64,000 nt of DNA, from assembly GCA_963739615.1 (NCBI GenBank), contig CAVUBD010000033.1, forward strand, positions 208,904 to 272,903, in the 5' to 3' direction. The notes below the pieces were generated by a model. It did no database searches and was not told where the DNA came from. It saw nothing but the letters and a program-made list of their open reading frames with translations. The DNA is from Palsa-504 sp963739615 (GTDB taxonomy: Bacteria; Actinomycetota; Actinomycetes; Streptosporangiales; Streptosporangiaceae). This document shows, piece after piece, positions 25,192-33,726 of this stretch. A program made the position numbers and the translations under genes. How positions within the stretch are numbered: the first letter of the stretch is position 1; each line of letters starts with the position of its first letter.

Positions 25192-25376
25192 AGTGGTCGG
25201 GTGTAGCGCGCGGAGCTACCGGGCATTCCAACCACAGCGTACTCAACGGGACAAGAGAGCTTGACCAGAGGTTATAGAGTGATTTTGCACGCATACGGGA
25301 GCATTGACACCATCCATCTCGCAGCCGGGGCGAGAACCGATAGGTATCGCCTTGCCTGCATTAGGCAGACGGCCGG
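25192..25376. promoter_or_regulatory. Divergent promoter region of the kinase/GTPase cluster
   Basis: The 185 bases between the two divergent arms are richer in A/T than the genes around them and include TTGACC, GGTTATAGAG and TTGACA words near 25261-25310. I could not fit a well-spaced -35/-10 pair, so only the region, not a site, is supported. Confidence 0.35.
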
Positions 25377-27494
25377 GTGAGCGTCATGGACGAAGGCCTG
25401 GGTCAGGAGACTCTCTTCGAGGTTCTGGCCGCCAGGGTGAAGAGCCTGGCCGACAACATGGTCCTGATGATCGTCGAGTTCGCCGGGCCCGGCGTGGTGG
25501 CCTGGGAGGTACGCCGCGACCAGTGCGGAACGCCGCGAGGCCGCCACTGGCAGCCCGTGCCCTGGGGTGAGTTCTACGACCAGGACGCGCTGTCCGGAAC
25601 CAGGCTCGGCCAGTTCATGCAGCGCTTCGACCGGCCTCGGCTGCTGCTGATCTGCAGCGAGACGCATGACCCGGCTGCCCGCCGGGCCTTCGCCATGGCC
25701 ATGGCCATGGCGGACGGAACACCCGCGTTCGCCTGCCAGGAACGGTTCGAAGAGCTGCTCGGGCGCGTGCTCGCCGCCGCGCCGCTCACCCAGTGGTATG
25801 AGCTCATTGCCCTGCGGCAGGCCCTGTCAGGCCGGCTCGTGTTCACCAGCATCCCGTTGTTCCCGCCCGGCGCCCGGCGCGGCGACAGGAAGCCGTTCTC
25901 CATCCGCTGCGAGCCGGGTGACGAGTACGGCACCGTGTTCGCACTGGCAGCGATTGAATCGGCGGACCGGAACCGGCTGCTGTCCTTGCAGTCGGTCAAC
26001 CTGACCGCTGGGACGTACAACCTGACCGCCGAACTCCGGCGGCCCGGCGTCGTCCGCTTCGACGGCCTGCCGGCCACGCTACGGCCCGAAGGCCGGGGCT
26101 GGCCAGCCCTGATCGCCAGCGTGCCTGACCAACTCCACCCCCTGCACCCATCTCACCTCATCTGCGCGGTCGAGGTGAGCGGGACCGTCGCCCAGGTCCG
26201 GGATCGTCTGGACCGGGTCGACCAGCTCATCCGGACCGCCGCGCGCGGCACGGAGCAGCGGCTGAGCGTGTCGCTCATCACTTACGGTTCGCACGCGGTT
26301 CACTGGGATTCTCCCGGGGAACCCACCCGGGTGCTGACCTGGGCCCAGACTGGCGTGGAGGCACTGGAGCAGCTCTGGCGCCTGGAAGGCCGGGACGCGG
26401 CCGACATCGGGTACCCCCGAGCCGCCCAGCTCGAATGCGCGCTCACCGGGATCGCCGAGCGGCTGACCGGCCAGGAGGGACGTCCCGTGCTGGTGACTGT
26501 CGGCTCCCGGCCTGCGTTCCCGCCCCGGGTCGACCCGAAAACCGAGATTATTCCGTGCCCGGACAAAAACGACTGGCGACGGGCCCTGCACCGGCTGCTC
26601 GAACACCCGGGGATCGCCTTCGGCGCCATCAGTGAGCATAACCCCGATGAGGGGATCTGGACGAGCCTAGGCAGCGATGCCTTCGCGCCGGTAAACGCCT
26701 TCGACCCGCGGCGCTTCGCGGCGGAGCTCGGCCTGGCGTCGGTCAATATTCCATTCCCGCTGGTGGGGTCCGAGCAGAGCGCGCCCGCGGACGGCAAGAG
26801 AGCAGCGGCCACGAGCGCCGAAAAGGACAGCGCGACCCGCTTCGTGGAGGAGATAGTGGGCATCGGCGCTTCGCACGTCACCATGCTCGAGCAGGAGATC
26901 GAATTTCCCGGGGCGGACCCGAAAGCTGCCCGTAATGTGCCCGCACCGCTCAGATCTGATTCCGGCGACGTGCAGCTCGCAGCGCCTTTGCGCGATAATG
27001 CTGCCAGCGTCCCGATCACCATCTACCTGTCCGAGGAAAGAATCCACCAGCAGGTAGAGGCAGCCGTCGAAGAGGTCCTGGCGAGGGCCGGGCTGCGAAT
27101 CTACAGTCGCGAAGAACCGCGCGCCGGATCGTGGTTCCGCAGGATGTGGGCCACGAAGTCTGCCGTCGCCAGGGACGGCGGATTGCCTGCGGCGCGGATG
27201 GCTGATGCACGGCCGCCCCTTAACGACGATACGGCCACGCTCATGGCCAATCGCGGGCTGGTTATTACGGCCTTGCAGCCCACCGGGCATGCGGTCGTCC
27301 GGGTGGGGGCCGTGCTAATCGTGAAGGCGCAGGGGATTATCAGCGTCCGCCAGCTGACAGCGGCGCAGCAGGCCTTGCTTGAACGCCGGCCCCGGCTCGC
27401 CGCCGCCCCGGGCGAGATACTGGCAGCGCTCACCGGACTGCCATCAGATGAGACAATGGGCGGCATGGACTTTCCGCACGGTAGCGCAGGCTGA
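25377..27494 (+). CDS. Large protein with degenerate vWA-like domain, GTPase-cluster component
   Basis: A 705-residue soluble protein with no membrane helix. Residues about 255-425 alternate strands and helices like a von Willebrand A domain: LICAVEVSGTVAQVRDRLDRV, LSVSLITYGSHAV and GRPVLVTVGSRP. The metal-site motif DxSxS is degraded to EVSGT, so it may not bind metal. The C-terminal third includes a segment with many acidic residues and an EERIHQQVEAAVEEVLARAG helix. It starts the plus-strand arm, and its stop lies 2 bases before the GTPase start. It is probably a scaffold or sensor; function unknown. An ATG at 25386 is an alternative start. Confidence 0.6.
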   Translation: MSVMDEGLGQETLFEVLAARVKSLADNMVLMIVEFAGPGVVAWEVRRDQCGTPRGRHWQPVPWGEFYDQDALSGTRLGQFMQRFDRPRLLLICSETHDPAARRAFAMAMAMADGTPAFACQERFEELLGRVLAAAPLTQWYELIALRQALSGRLVFTSIPLFPPGARRGDRKPFSIRCEPGDEYGTVFALAAIESADRNRLLSLQSVNLTAGTYNLTAELRRPGVVRFDGLPATLRPEGRGWPALIASVPDQLHPLHPSHLICAVEVSGTVAQVRDRLDRVDQLIRTAARGTEQRLSVSLITYGSHAVHWDSPGEPTRVLTWAQTGVEALEQLWRLEGRDAADIGYPRAAQLECALTGIAERLTGQEGRPVLVTVGSRPAFPPRVDPKTEIIPCPDKNDWRRALHRLLEHPGIAFGAISEHNPDEGIWTSLGSDAFAPVNAFDPRRFAAELGLASVNIPFPLVGSEQSAPADGKRAAATSAEKDSATRFVEEIVGIGASHVTMLEQEIEFPGADPKAARNVPAPLRSDSGDVQLAAPLRDNAASVPITIYLSEERIHQQVEAAVEEVLARAGLRIYSREEPRAGSWFRRMWATKSAVARDGGLPAARMADARPPLNDDTATLMANRGLVITALQPTGHAVVRVGAVLIVKAQGIISVRQLTAAQQALLERRPRLAAAPGEILAALTGLPSDETMGGMDFPHGSAG

Positions 27495-27496
27495 GC

Positions 27497-28450
27497 ATGC
27501 CGTCCGGCCGAGTTCCCGCCAGCCACAGCATCACGATGTGGGGGCCGCCGTCCACAGGTAAGACGACATTCCTCGCTGCCCTCAGCGTCGCGCTGATCCG
27601 GCGCGGGCCGGTATGGCGGGTCAGGGGTGAGAGCGAGGACTCGACCAAGAGGCTGATCGAGCTGACCACCGGGCTCACAGACGCCCGCGGGTTTCCCCAG
27701 GCGACGGAGGGCATCGGGCATTACAGGTGGGCGCTGGAGGGACGGGTCAAGCGCCGCGTCCGGCGCTGGTGGCTCGGCTTCCGGCAGCAGGAGGAGGACG
27801 TCAGCATCTCCCTGGACCTAGTGGATCCGCAGGGCAAGCTGGCCAGCTCGAGTATGCAGGACCGCACTGCGCAGGGTGACCTCATCGCGAACCTGGAAAG
27901 CAGCAACGGTATCGTCTTTCTCTTCGACCCCATCAGGGAGTTCGACAAGGGTGACGCGTTCGAGCACACCTTCGGCGTTCTCGAGCAGCTGTCCCAGCGA
28001 GCCAAGGGTGCCTCGGGGAGGCGGCTGCCGCACTACGTGGCAGTGTGCGTCACGAAGTTCGACGAAGTCCGGGTGATCGCCACGGCCGAGAAGCTGGGCC
28101 TGCTCGGCTATGACCCCGACGCGCCCGGGTTCCCGCGGGTAGCCGACGAGGATGCGCGGGAACTTTTCGCCGAGCTCTGCAACGTGTCGCGCAACGGCAA
28201 CGGGGAACTGGTGCTGAACCTGCTAGAGCAGCACTTCCGGGCCGACAGGATCAGGTACTTCGTCACCTCGGCCATCGGCTTCTATGTGGACCCGCGCAAA
28301 GGCAGGTTCGACCCCGACGACTACCAGAACCGCGTGCAGCCGGATCCGGCTAAGCCGGAAGCGCGGATCCGGGGTGCGATCCATCCGATCAACGTGGTGG
28401 AGCCGGTCTTGTGGCTCAGCCAGAGACTGGTCAGGGAACCGGGAGAATAG
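27497..28450 (+). CDS. TRAFAC-clade GTPase (double-GTPase/conflict-system type)
   Basis: A 317-residue P-loop GTPase. G1 is GPPSTGKTTFL (about residues 16-26), G3 DPQGK in LDLVDPQGKLA, G4 TKFDE in VAVCVTKFDEV, and G5 resembles TSAIG. The Thr at the G4 first position instead of Asn is common in this clade. Family members sit in predicted NTP-dependent conflict systems next to GAP1-like proteins, exactly as here, with 2 bases separating it from the vWA-like gene and 7 from the GAP1-like gene. It probably acts as a GTP-driven switch in the cytoplasm. The partner and trigger are unknown. Confidence 0.78.
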   Translation: MPSGRVPASHSITMWGPPSTGKTTFLAALSVALIRRGPVWRVRGESEDSTKRLIELTTGLTDARGFPQATEGIGHYRWALEGRVKRRVRRWWLGFRQQEEDVSISLDLVDPQGKLASSSMQDRTAQGDLIANLESSNGIVFLFDPIREFDKGDAFEHTFGVLEQLSQRAKGASGRRLPHYVAVCVTKFDEVRVIATAEKLGLLGYDPDAPGFPRVADEDARELFAELCNVSRNGNGELVLNLLEQHFRADRIRYFVTSAIGFYVDPRKGRFDPDDYQNRVQPDPAKPEARIRGAIHPINVVEPVLWLSQRLVREPGE

Positions 28451-28457
28451 CCCGGCC

Positions 28458-29450
28458 ATGGGGAACGGAACCGTCCAGGTCACGGCAGAGTGGGCGCTAT
28501 GGGGCAAAGAACCCCACGATGCCGAATACCGGCTGCTGCAGTGCAGCGACGGCACGGTCGGCCCGGACAACTTCGAAGAGATCATCACCCGCTACTCGCC
28601 GGGTACGCTGGATGACCTTCCGCAGGCCGCGGTCGCCTGGCTAGGCAATGAACGGCAGAACTACCTGGCGATGACCATCCACCGGGCGCCCGAGCAGCTG
28701 CTGTACGACGCCAGCGGCAGGAAGGTCGTGCTCACGTACTGCTTCTGTGTGCCGTTCCACGAACTTGCCGCCGGAACGGTGTCTTACCGCGCCATGTACG
28801 AGGGTTTCCGCAGCGAGCAGCTTCCGGCCGCTGACCGGGCCGGAATCAAGGTCGAGCTGCCCATCATGGACCCTCGCGTGCACGGCCGCGGAATGGCCAT
28901 GCACGTAGCGGAATTGCTGCTGACAGAAAAACCGGTATGCATTCTCGGGGCGGATGAGATCAGCCTGGACGCGCGCTTGGGCTTCTTCGACTCGGTCATG
29001 ACACTGCTGCCCTACGGCATGCGCGGCCGGCTGTCCGCCGCGACCTGGACGAGCAGCATTTTCGACGAGCACAAGTTCCGGTTGTTTTTCTCCAGTGCGC
29101 CGCGCTGGGGGGACGATCACGTGCTGACCTGGGATCCAGGCCGCCGGATAGCTATCAGGAACGACGTTAACAGCTATGCGGGCTGGCTCAACACCGACGT
29201 GCAGGCCAACGTGAGCCTGCTGGCCACGCTGACAGAACCAACCGGATTCCACCAGCCCGAAATCGCCCAGCTGATGGATAGGTTGCAAGATCTCCAGCGG
29301 CAGGCGGCGGCGGCGCGGTACGACGCGGACACTCCCTATTCATCCCCATACACCGTCGGCACGAAATGGCCCGCCAGGAAACGATCCCGTAAGGCGCTGC
29401 CCGCGACCAAGCCGATGCCCGCGGCCGCGCCCGCCGCGGGGCACCGCTGA
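28458..29450 (+). CDS. GAP1-like GTPase-associated protein
   Basis: A 330-residue protein beginning TVQVTAEWALWGKEPHDAEYRLLQCSDG, the pattern I associate with the GAP1 N-terminal domain (type 2) of GTPase-linked conflict systems. It continues with TYCFCVPFHELAAGTVSYRAMYEGF and a region LGFFDSVMTLLPYGMRGRLSAATW that is common in the family. The tail is Ala/Pro/Lys-rich. The start ATG is 7 bases after the GTPase stop. The family assignment is from memory and should be tested. It is thought to couple GTPase state to an effector. Confidence 0.6.
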   Translation: MGNGTVQVTAEWALWGKEPHDAEYRLLQCSDGTVGPDNFEEIITRYSPGTLDDLPQAAVAWLGNERQNYLAMTIHRAPEQLLYDASGRKVVLTYCFCVPFHELAAGTVSYRAMYEGFRSEQLPAADRAGIKVELPIMDPRVHGRGMAMHVAELLLTEKPVCILGADEISLDARLGFFDSVMTLLPYGMRGRLSAATWTSSIFDEHKFRLFFSSAPRWGDDHVLTWDPGRRIAIRNDVNSYAGWLNTDVQANVSLLATLTEPTGFHQPEIAQLMDRLQDLQRQAAAARYDADTPYSSPYTVGTKWPARKRSRKALPATKPMPAAAPAAGHR

Positions 29451-29512
29451 CGGGGGAACGACGTCATAAGGTATGGCGCCGTAAACAGGCGCGGGACACC
29501 AGGGCGCTGGCC

Positions 29513-29728
29513 GTGCAGAAACGCGAACTCAAGAAAGCGGCGGCCAGCCCGCCGGCGGCCAGCCCGCCGGAGGCCAAGTACAAGAAAATGCGAAACGCCG
29601 CGGCCGCGGCCACCACCGCGCCACGATGGGACAGATGGGCCATCACTTTCACGTCGCACGCCATCGTCGCGACGGTAGCGTTTACTGTCGCTGTAGCCGC
29701 GATATTGCTAGTGCTGGCGTTGAGGTGA
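29513..29728 (+). CDS. Small single-helix membrane protein at the end of the GTPase arm
   Basis: A 71-residue protein: a charged Lys/Arg/Ala stretch (QKRELKKAAA), a repeat-like SPPAASPPEA, and one membrane helix (HAIVATVAFTVAVAAILLVLAL) at the very C-terminus, as in tail-anchored proteins. Coding character continues upstream of the GTG at 29513 (HKVWRRKQARDTRAL) but no canonical start is seen there, so the true start may be a rare codon. It could anchor the complex to the membrane. Confidence 0.5.
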   Translation: MQKRELKKAAASPPAASPPEAKYKKMRNAAAAATTAPRWDRWAITFTSHAIVATVAFTVAVAAILLVLALR

Positions 29729-29729
29729 G

Positions 29730-30060
29730 CTAGCTGCCGTCGGGGTACCCGCCGCGGTGCAAGACCATGGGATAGTGCGGCAAAGTGGCGGCCCGGCGGA
29801 CTGAGGCGCGCCAGTTGTCCGGATATGGCTCGAGCCCCCGGTAGCCTTCCGCGCCAATGGCCAGCGCTTGCAGCGCATCCCGGGCGCCGGCCTGGGCGGG
29901 AGGGCAGGATCCGGTCCCCGGCTGAGCAGGCCCGGGCCGAGGATCGGCAGGTAATCGGGCAGCCCGGAGTCGAGCTGGCTGACCACGGCCAGCAGAGTGA
30001 TTCCGCGCACCGCGGCGTGCGGCTCGAGCTCGGCACGCCCATCGCCACCCGGATCGAATA
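29730..30060 (-). pseudogene. Frameshifted remnant gene of unknown family
   Basis: The minus strand encodes HAAVRGITLLAVVSQLDSG and LPDYLPILGPGLLSRG in one frame and then, after a shift near 29900, GYRGLEPYPDNWRASVRRAA and LPHYPMVLHRGGYPDGS in another, ending with a stop at 29730. Both halves look coding. The gene is downstream of the ABC permease on the same strand and lacks a start, so it is a broken or truncated remnant. I do not recognise the family. Confidence 0.45.
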
Positions 30061-30089
30061 GGCGCAGCCCGTGGCGGCTTACCGCCGGC

Positions 30090-30845
30090 CTAGTTGTGCC
30101 AGCGGAAACGCCAGACGGCGAACCCGGCCCCGGCGGCCGTCCACAGCGCGAGGTTGACCAGGTCCAAGGCCGAGAACGGCCGGGCGGCGTAGGCGTTCTG
30201 AAGCACCTGGGCCAGCGGCTTGACCGGGAACGCGGCCACCAGGTGCGACAGCCAGTTCGGCAGTCCGCTGAACGTGGGGTCGAAGACACCGGAGATGATC
30301 GCGATGGGCAGGAAGCTGGCGTACGCGACCGGGCCGGCGGATTCCGCGCTAGTGATGACCGAACTGATGGCCAGGCCCAGCGAGGCGAAGCATACGATGC
30401 CCAGGATCAGGCCGCCGGTGAGCGCGAGCAGCCCGCCCGGGCGAGGCACGGCACCGAAGGCCAGCCAGCCGATCAGCCCAGTGGCCGCGGCCAGGAGGAC
30501 CGCGGTGGCTATCGTGCTCACCAGCAGGCCGCCGAGATAGGCCCCGGACGGCAGCGGCGTGGTCCTGATCCGCTTGAGCACGCCATCGTGGCGCAGCACC
30601 GCGACCTTGGATCCCAGGTTCACGTAGGCGGCCACGATCACCCCGAAGGCCAAGATGCCCGGCACGAAGACCGTGGTGTTCTTGATGTCCGTGCCCGGCA
30701 GCTTAGAGCCGGCGTTGGCCGCCCCGATCAGCAGCAGGATCATCAGCGGAAAGGCGAAGGTGAACAGCGCGTACTCGGCGCTACGCCAGAAACTGCGCTG
30801 CTCGAGCAGGGCCTGCCGGGCGGCGAGCTGAACCGATCTTGTCAC
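30090..30845 (-). CDS. ABC-2 type transporter permease
   Basis: A 251-residue permease with six membrane helices: FAFPLMILLLIGAANAG, VPGILAFGVIVAAYVNLG, a hallmark RIRTTPLPSGAYLGGLL loop, and a last ALDLVNLALWTAAGAGFAVW helix. It belongs to the drug/antibiotic export family (DrrB-like). It overlaps the ATPase stop by 4 bases (ATGA), so both form one exporter. Substrate unknown; TetR control suggests a small-molecule inducer. Confidence 0.88.
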   Translation of the reverse strand: MTRSVQLAARQALLEQRSFWRSAEYALFTFAFPLMILLLIGAANAGSKLPGTDIKNTTVFVPGILAFGVIVAAYVNLGSKVAVLRHDGVLKRIRTTPLPSGAYLGGLLVSTIATAVLLAAATGLIGWLAFGAVPRPGGLLALTGGLILGIVCFASLGLAISSVITSAESAGPVAYASFLPIAIISGVFDPTFSGLPNWLSHLVAAFPVKPLAQVLQNAYAARPFSALDLVNLALWTAAGAGFAVWRFRWHN

Positions 30846-31777
30846 GCGTGGTCTCCGTTGCCTTGATCAGAGCCGGTGAGCTCCAGGTAGGTGTCTTCGA
30901 GGCTGGGCGCGGTCACGGCGAGGCCGTCCAGGTCGCCGAGGCGGTTCTCGGACGCCCAGTCGAGCAGCAGTCGCATGGTCATGCCCGGGTTGGCGGTATG
31001 ACATACGGACTCCGGCCCGCTTACCGCCAGATCGACCCCGTCGGGGAGCCTGACCCGGCCTCGCCGGACGGCGGCCGGCGTCGTGAAGGAGATGCGGGTG
31101 GCCAGGCCAGCCCGGGCAGCGACCTCCTGCATGGTCCCGGCCAGTTCGATCCGGCCGGCCCGCAGGATGGCGATCCGGTCGGCCAGACGTTCTGCCTCGT
31201 CCAGGTAGTGGGTGGTGAGCAGGATCGTCTTGCCCAGCTTGCGGAGGTTCTCGATCGCCGCCCAGCATCGCATCCGGGCTTCCGGGTCGAAGCCCGTGGT
31301 CGGCTCGTCGAGGAAGACCAGATCGGGATCGCCCGCGAGCGCCAGGGCGAAATCCAGCCGCCGCCGCTGTCCCCCGGACAGCTTGCGGACCTGGGTATTC
31401 CTGGCCTCGGTGAGCTCCACGACCTCGAGCAGGTCGCCGAGCGGGCGCGGGTTCGGGTAGTAGCTCCGCCACACCTCGAGGAGCTCGCCGACCCGGGCCT
31501 GCCGGGGGAAGCCGCACTCCTGCAGGACCATCCCGGCCCGCTCGCGGAGCTTGGCGGCCTGCGCCGCCGGGTCGAGGCCGAGCACACTTACCGTGCCGGC
31601 CGTCGGCGGCCGGAAGCCCTCGAGGATCTCCAGCGTGGTGGTCTTGCCCGCTCCGTTCGGGCCGAGCAGGCAGAACACCTCGCCGTAGCTGACGTCGAAG
31701 GTGACGCCGTGCAGCACCTGGGTCGCACCGAACGTCATCCGCAGATCCCGGACCTGCACCGCCATGGCGTCTGTCAC
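30842..31777 (-). CDS. ABC transporter ATP-binding protein (DrrA-type)
   Basis: A 311-residue ATPase. Walker A LGPNGAGKTTT, Q-loop MVLQECG, signature KLSGGQRRRLDFALAL and Walker B LVFLDEPTTGFDP are intact, and the C-terminal extension (VCHTANPGMTMRLLLDWAS ... PSLEDTYLELTG) is that of DrrA-like drug-export ATPases. It overlaps the TetR gene upstream and the permease downstream by 4 bases each, so all three are one operon. Confidence 0.93.
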   Translation of the reverse strand: MTDAMAVQVRDLRMTFGATQVLHGVTFDVSYGEVFCLLGPNGAGKTTTLEILEGFRPPTAGTVSVLGLDPAAQAAKLRERAGMVLQECGFPRQARVGELLEVWRSYYPNPRPLGDLLEVVELTEARNTQVRKLSGGQRRRLDFALALAGDPDLVFLDEPTTGFDPEARMRCWAAIENLRKLGKTILLTTHYLDEAERLADRIAILRAGRIELAGTMQEVAARAGLATRISFTTPAAVRRGRVRLPDGVDLAVSGPESVCHTANPGMTMRLLLDWASENRLGDLDGLAVTAPSLEDTYLELTGSDQGNGDHA

Positions 31778-32514
31778 CGTGCGCCCGCCACCGAAACAGG
31801 CACCGGTATCAGCGCGTGCACCAGCGCGTCGACCGCGGTGTCCTCGGCCAGGTCGTCCGGGATGGCGGCGCCGTCGGGATCGGAGAACCGGTGCCGGGCG
31901 AACCAGGTCAGTGTCTCGAGCACCAGCCGGGCCGTGGCCGCGGTGTCCGGCGTCCGGCGCAGCGTCCCGGCCTGAATCCCGCCATTGAGGTACTCGGTCA
32001 GCGCCGTGAGCACCGGCGCGCGGATACCCGCGTTCAGCAGGTCCGCCATCTCGGGAAGCTCGCGGGCCGACCGTTCGAGCATGTCGGCGGCTTCCCTGGT
32101 CCGCGATTCAAGCTGGAACAGCTCCCGCAGGATTTCCTCAAGCTCGGCCGCGGAGTCGCCGGGCGCTCGTGATCCCCGACCGGAAAGCGCCTCGGCCAGT
32201 GCGCCGAACGGCACCACCTCGGTGATGAAGTCGCGTGCCTCGCGGAGCGTGGCCGTCAGCGGCCCGGGCGACAGGGGCAGGTCGCCCTCGGGGAGGTCCT
32301 CGAGCAGCAGGGCATGCCGGATCGCGAGCACGAAAAGCCCTTCTTTACTGCCTACGTAACGGTAGATCGCCGCCTCTGACAGGCCCATCTCGGCCGCGAC
32401 GTCGCTCATCCGGGCGGACCGGTAGCCTTCGCGGGTGAATACCCGCACGGCCGCGGCGATCAGCTCGGGAAGCCGCTCGTGCGCATCGCGTTTGCCTGTC
32501 ATGTCCCGGATCAT
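31774..32514 (-). CDS. TetR family transcriptional regulator of the ABC exporter
   Basis: A repressor of about 246 residues with an N-terminal TetR HTH: LIAAAVRVFTREGYRSARMSDVAAEMGLSEAAIYRYVGSKEGLF. The ligand domain is Leu/Ala-rich. The start at 32514 (MIRDMTGKR) is preferred because an earlier start at 32535 would place the operator palindrome inside the gene; 32502 is also possible. It overlaps the ATPase gene by 4 bases, so it represses its own exporter operon. The ligand is not known. Confidence 0.88.
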   Translation of the reverse strand: MIRDMTGKRDAHERLPELIAAAVRVFTREGYRSARMSDVAAEMGLSEAAIYRYVGSKEGLFVLAIRHALLLEDLPEGDLPLSPGPLTATLREARDFITEVVPFGALAEALSGRGSRAPGDSAAELEEILRELFQLESRTREAADMLERSARELPEMADLLNAGIRAPVLTALTEYLNGGIQAGTLRRTPDTAATARLVLETLTWFARHRFSDPDGAAIPDDLAEDTAVDALVHALIPVPVSVAGAR

Positions 32515-32518
32515 AGGT

Positions 32519-32539
32519 GTAAGTGAGTGGTTCACTTAC
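32519..32539. promoter_or_regulatory. TetR operator palindrome
   Basis: A perfect 8-bp inverted repeat GTAAGTGA / TCACTTAC (32519-32526 and 32532-32539) with 5-base spacer sits just ahead of the TetR-ABC operon. Length and position fit autoregulation by the adjacent TetR protein. Confidence 0.75.
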
Positions 32540-32593
32540 ATACGGATCGAAATCGTGAGGAAACTCTCAGCTCGGCCGTAGGAGCTAAGGACG

Positions 32594-32704
32594 ATGAAGT
32601 CAGCTGACGTTTCCTCGCTGCGGATGCTGCGCCGGGCCAGGGACCGCATCGACCGTGACTACGCCGACGCGGGCAAGTTCGGCTTCACTGAGCGGACGGC
32701 CTGA
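32594..32704 (+). pseudogene. Short AraC-type remnant
   Basis: A 36-residue frame behind an AAGG site reads SSLRMLRRARDRIDRDYAD, the first helix of an AraC-family HTH domain (usual form RRARDRIDRDYAEPLDV), and then departs and stops. The rest of the regulator is missing. It may be a residual start of an AraC gene or a small genuine protein. Confidence 0.4.
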
Positions 32705-32802
32705 GCCGGGCCACTAGGCAGGCGCCTGGGCCAGGTGAGCGCGGGCCATCACCGGCACGCAGGCGCGTGGTGCCCGGCAAGTGACTGCCTTACAGTTTGT
32801 CC

Positions 32803-33459
32803 ATGGCAGATTCAGAACCCGGGAACGAGGTAGCTCGCAGCGAGTTGCGCGCCTCGTATGACGACCGGGACCGGGTGGTCGAGACGCTGCGTATTGCGGC
32901 CGGGGACGGGCGGCTTACCGCGGAGGAGCTTGACGAGCGGCTAGAGCTCGCCCTGACCGCGCGGACCTACGGCGAGCTGGCGAAACTGGTTTCCGACCTG
33001 CCTGCGTCGGGTTCCGTGGCCAGCGAGCCCGCGCCACCGCCGCAGCCGAAAGAGGTCGTGCGCATTGACTGCCAAAGCGGGCGCGTGCAGCGAGTCGGCC
33101 CCTGGGTAGTGCCGCAGCGGATGGAGGTGAAGGTCACCAGCGGGCACGTGAAGCTCGATTTCACCCAGGCGGTGATCACGCACCCTACGCTGCGGATCGA
33201 CATGGAAGTGCGAAGCGGACACGTCCTGATCGTGACCAGGCCGGGCATCGTGGTGGACACCGACGAGGTGGCGATCCGCAGCGGGCACGTCCAGGTCCGC
33301 GAGCCGTCGGAACCGGGCACGCCGGTGCTGCTGCGGATCGAGGTGGCGGGCAAGGTGGGCAGCGGGCACTTCCTCGCCCGTCCGCCGCGGCCGCCGCGGC
33401 GGAGTTTCTGGGCGTGGCTGACCAGGAAGCCCAGGCCCCAGGCGATCACCGCCGGCTGA
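32803..33459 (+). CDS. DUF1707 (SHOCT-like) domain protein
   Basis: A 218-residue protein opening ELRASYDDRDRVVETLRIAAGDGRLTAEELDERLELALTARTYGELAKLVSDLP, the DUF1707 helical domain found in actinobacterial envelope-associated proteins. A beta-rich C-terminal half repeats SGHV (VKVTSGHVKLDF, VRSGHVLIV, IRSGHVQV), like DUF4097/adhesin-type beta-helices. It lacks membrane helices. The ATG at 32803 is used since a TTG six bases earlier adds only two residues. Function unknown. Confidence 0.82.
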   Translation: MADSEPGNEVARSELRASYDDRDRVVETLRIAAGDGRLTAEELDERLELALTARTYGELAKLVSDLPASGSVASEPAPPPQPKEVVRIDCQSGRVQRVGPWVVPQRMEVKVTSGHVKLDFTQAVITHPTLRIDMEVRSGHVLIVTRPGIVVDTDEVAIRSGHVQVREPSEPGTPVLLRIEVAGKVGSGHFLARPPRPPRRSFWAWLTRKPRPQAITAG

Positions 33460-33726
33460 CCTGCTGACCCGGCGGAACTCATGATCGCGCTGACGCAGAT
33501 CGAGATGGCGGCCCGGTAAGCCTGGCCGACATTGCCGTGCCACCGTCGTCAGCTTTCATGTTCGGACGCGACCAGGCATGTGACGAGAGTCACGGCATCC
33601 TTCTGTTTGCCTCTGGCCGGGGCGGGTGACAACGGAAGGACCAGCCCAGCTGAATCCTGGGACGAGTTGCCTCGACCCAGGGGAATGGTCCGAAGCTAGC
33701 GAATGTGCCTAGCCGGCATCTGAGCA
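33460..33726. other. Intergenic region without recognised gene
   Basis: This 267-base gap precedes the pyruvyl-transferase gene. No frame with family resemblance or strong hairpin was seen. It is slightly less G/C-rich than its surroundings and probably holds the downstream promoter. Confidence 0.5.
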
